This document shows positions 4,856-5,148 of a DNA stretch of 5,148 nt, in pieces. The number at the start of each line of letters is the position of its first letter. Within the stretch, counting starts at the first letter, position 1. Made by a program: the position numbers and the translations under genes. The notes beneath the pieces were generated by a model. The model was not told the origin of the DNA and made no database searches. It saw only the letters and a list, made by a program, of their open reading frames with translations. The DNA lies in NCBI GenBank assembly GCA_938009335.1, contig CALLHT010000183.1:1-5148 (forward strand), written 5' to 3'. The DNA is from an uncultured Rhizobiaceae group bacterium (lineage in GTDB: Bacteria; Pseudomonadota; Alphaproteobacteria; Rhizobiales; Rhizobiaceae).

Positions 4856-5148
4856 ATGACACGCAGTGTGGATGAAATTACGGGCAATCGCAGAATGCGT
4901 CGCAATCGCCGATTTGAGTGGAACCGTCGTTTGATGCGGGAGAACCGCCTTACGACCGACGATCTCATTTGGCCTGTATTCATCTGCGAGGGAAAAGGGG
5001 TGACCGAACCGCTCGAGAAACTGCCGGGCGTCAATCGTTACTCGGTTGATCGTATTGGCGAACAGGCGAAACTGGCGCAATCTTTGGGCATTCCGGCAAT
5101 TGCGACCTTTGCCAATGTTGCACTGGAAAAACGTGATCAAACCGGCTC
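4856..5148 (+). CDS. hemB: Delta-aminolevulinic acid dehydratase (porphobilinogen synthase), N-terminal part
   Basis: HemB condenses two 5-aminolevulinate molecules to porphobilinogen in haem and tetrapyrrole synthesis. Only the first 97 codons are present; the frame is open at the right edge. The protein begins MTRSVDEITGNRRMRRNRRF, then W-N-R-R-L-x-R-E-N-x-L-T-x-D-D-L-I-W-P-V-F, the N-terminal arm and first strand typical of this family (R-R-x-R ... DLIWP-x-F). PLEKLPGVNRYSVD and LGIPAIATFANV follow, matching the next barrel elements. The catalytic lysines and metal-site residues lie beyond the window. The ATG at 4856 has AAAGGGA about 8 bases upstream and a candidate promoter at 4796-4824. 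It is transcribed away from the DUF6163 gene across a 109-base shared intergenic region. Confidence 0.95.
   Translation, partial: MTRSVDEITGNRRMRRNRRFEWNRRLMRENRLTTDDLIWPVFICEGKGVTEPLEKLPGVNRYSVDRIGEQAKLAQSLGIPAIATFANVALEKRDQTG

Overview
The window looks like a chromosomal housekeeping segment of an alphaproteobacterium, most likely of the order Hyphomicrobiales (Rhizobiales). The main reasons are the gene order hemB / DUF6163 / MarR-type LdtR / L,D-transpeptidase / glyA / nrdR, which I recall as typical of that order, and an LdtR protein that closely resembles rhizobial and Liberibacter LdtR. There is no sign of mobile elements, CRISPR, tRNA or rRNA, and no gene-free stretch exceeds 300 bases.

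Layout, left to right. All genes are on the minus strand except hemB at the right edge, so minus-strand transcription runs right to left. Positions 1-173 hold the N-terminal part of a Lin0512-family protein of unknown function, whose start overlaps the nrdR stop (TGATG). Positions 173-631 are nrdR, the ATP/dATP-sensing repressor of ribonucleotide reductase genes, with a TTG start. Positions 693-1988 are glyA, serine hydroxymethyltransferase. Positions 2141-3394 encode a compact YcbB/LdtD-type L,D-transpeptidase with a Tat-like signal peptide. Positions 3640-4152 are the MarR-family regulator ldtR, for which I correct the start to an ATG 12 bases inside the longer GTG-initiated frame. Positions 4333-4746 encode a four-helix DUF6163 membrane protein. 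From 4856 to the right edge, on the plus strand, is the start of hemB, divergent from DUF6163.

Three intrinsic terminators separate the minus-strand genes: after ldtR (about 3579-3605), after the transpeptidase gene (about 2076-2122) and after glyA (about 630-666). The DUF6163, ldtR, transpeptidase and glyA genes therefore probably form separate transcription units, while nrdR and the Lin0512 gene are translationally linked.

Two regulatory observations stand out. First, a 21-base sequence is shared, 18 of 21 identical and in the same orientation, between the ldtR and transpeptidase upstream regions. It is a good candidate LdtR operator, implying autoregulation plus control of peptidoglycan cross-linking. 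Second, the nrdR ribosome-binding site lies inside the 3' arm of the glyA terminator hairpin, and the TTG start touches its U-tract. This suggests that nrdR translation is masked or attenuated on read-through transcripts. I found no obviously new multi-gene system; the interest lies in regulatory architecture and in two conserved proteins of unknown function.
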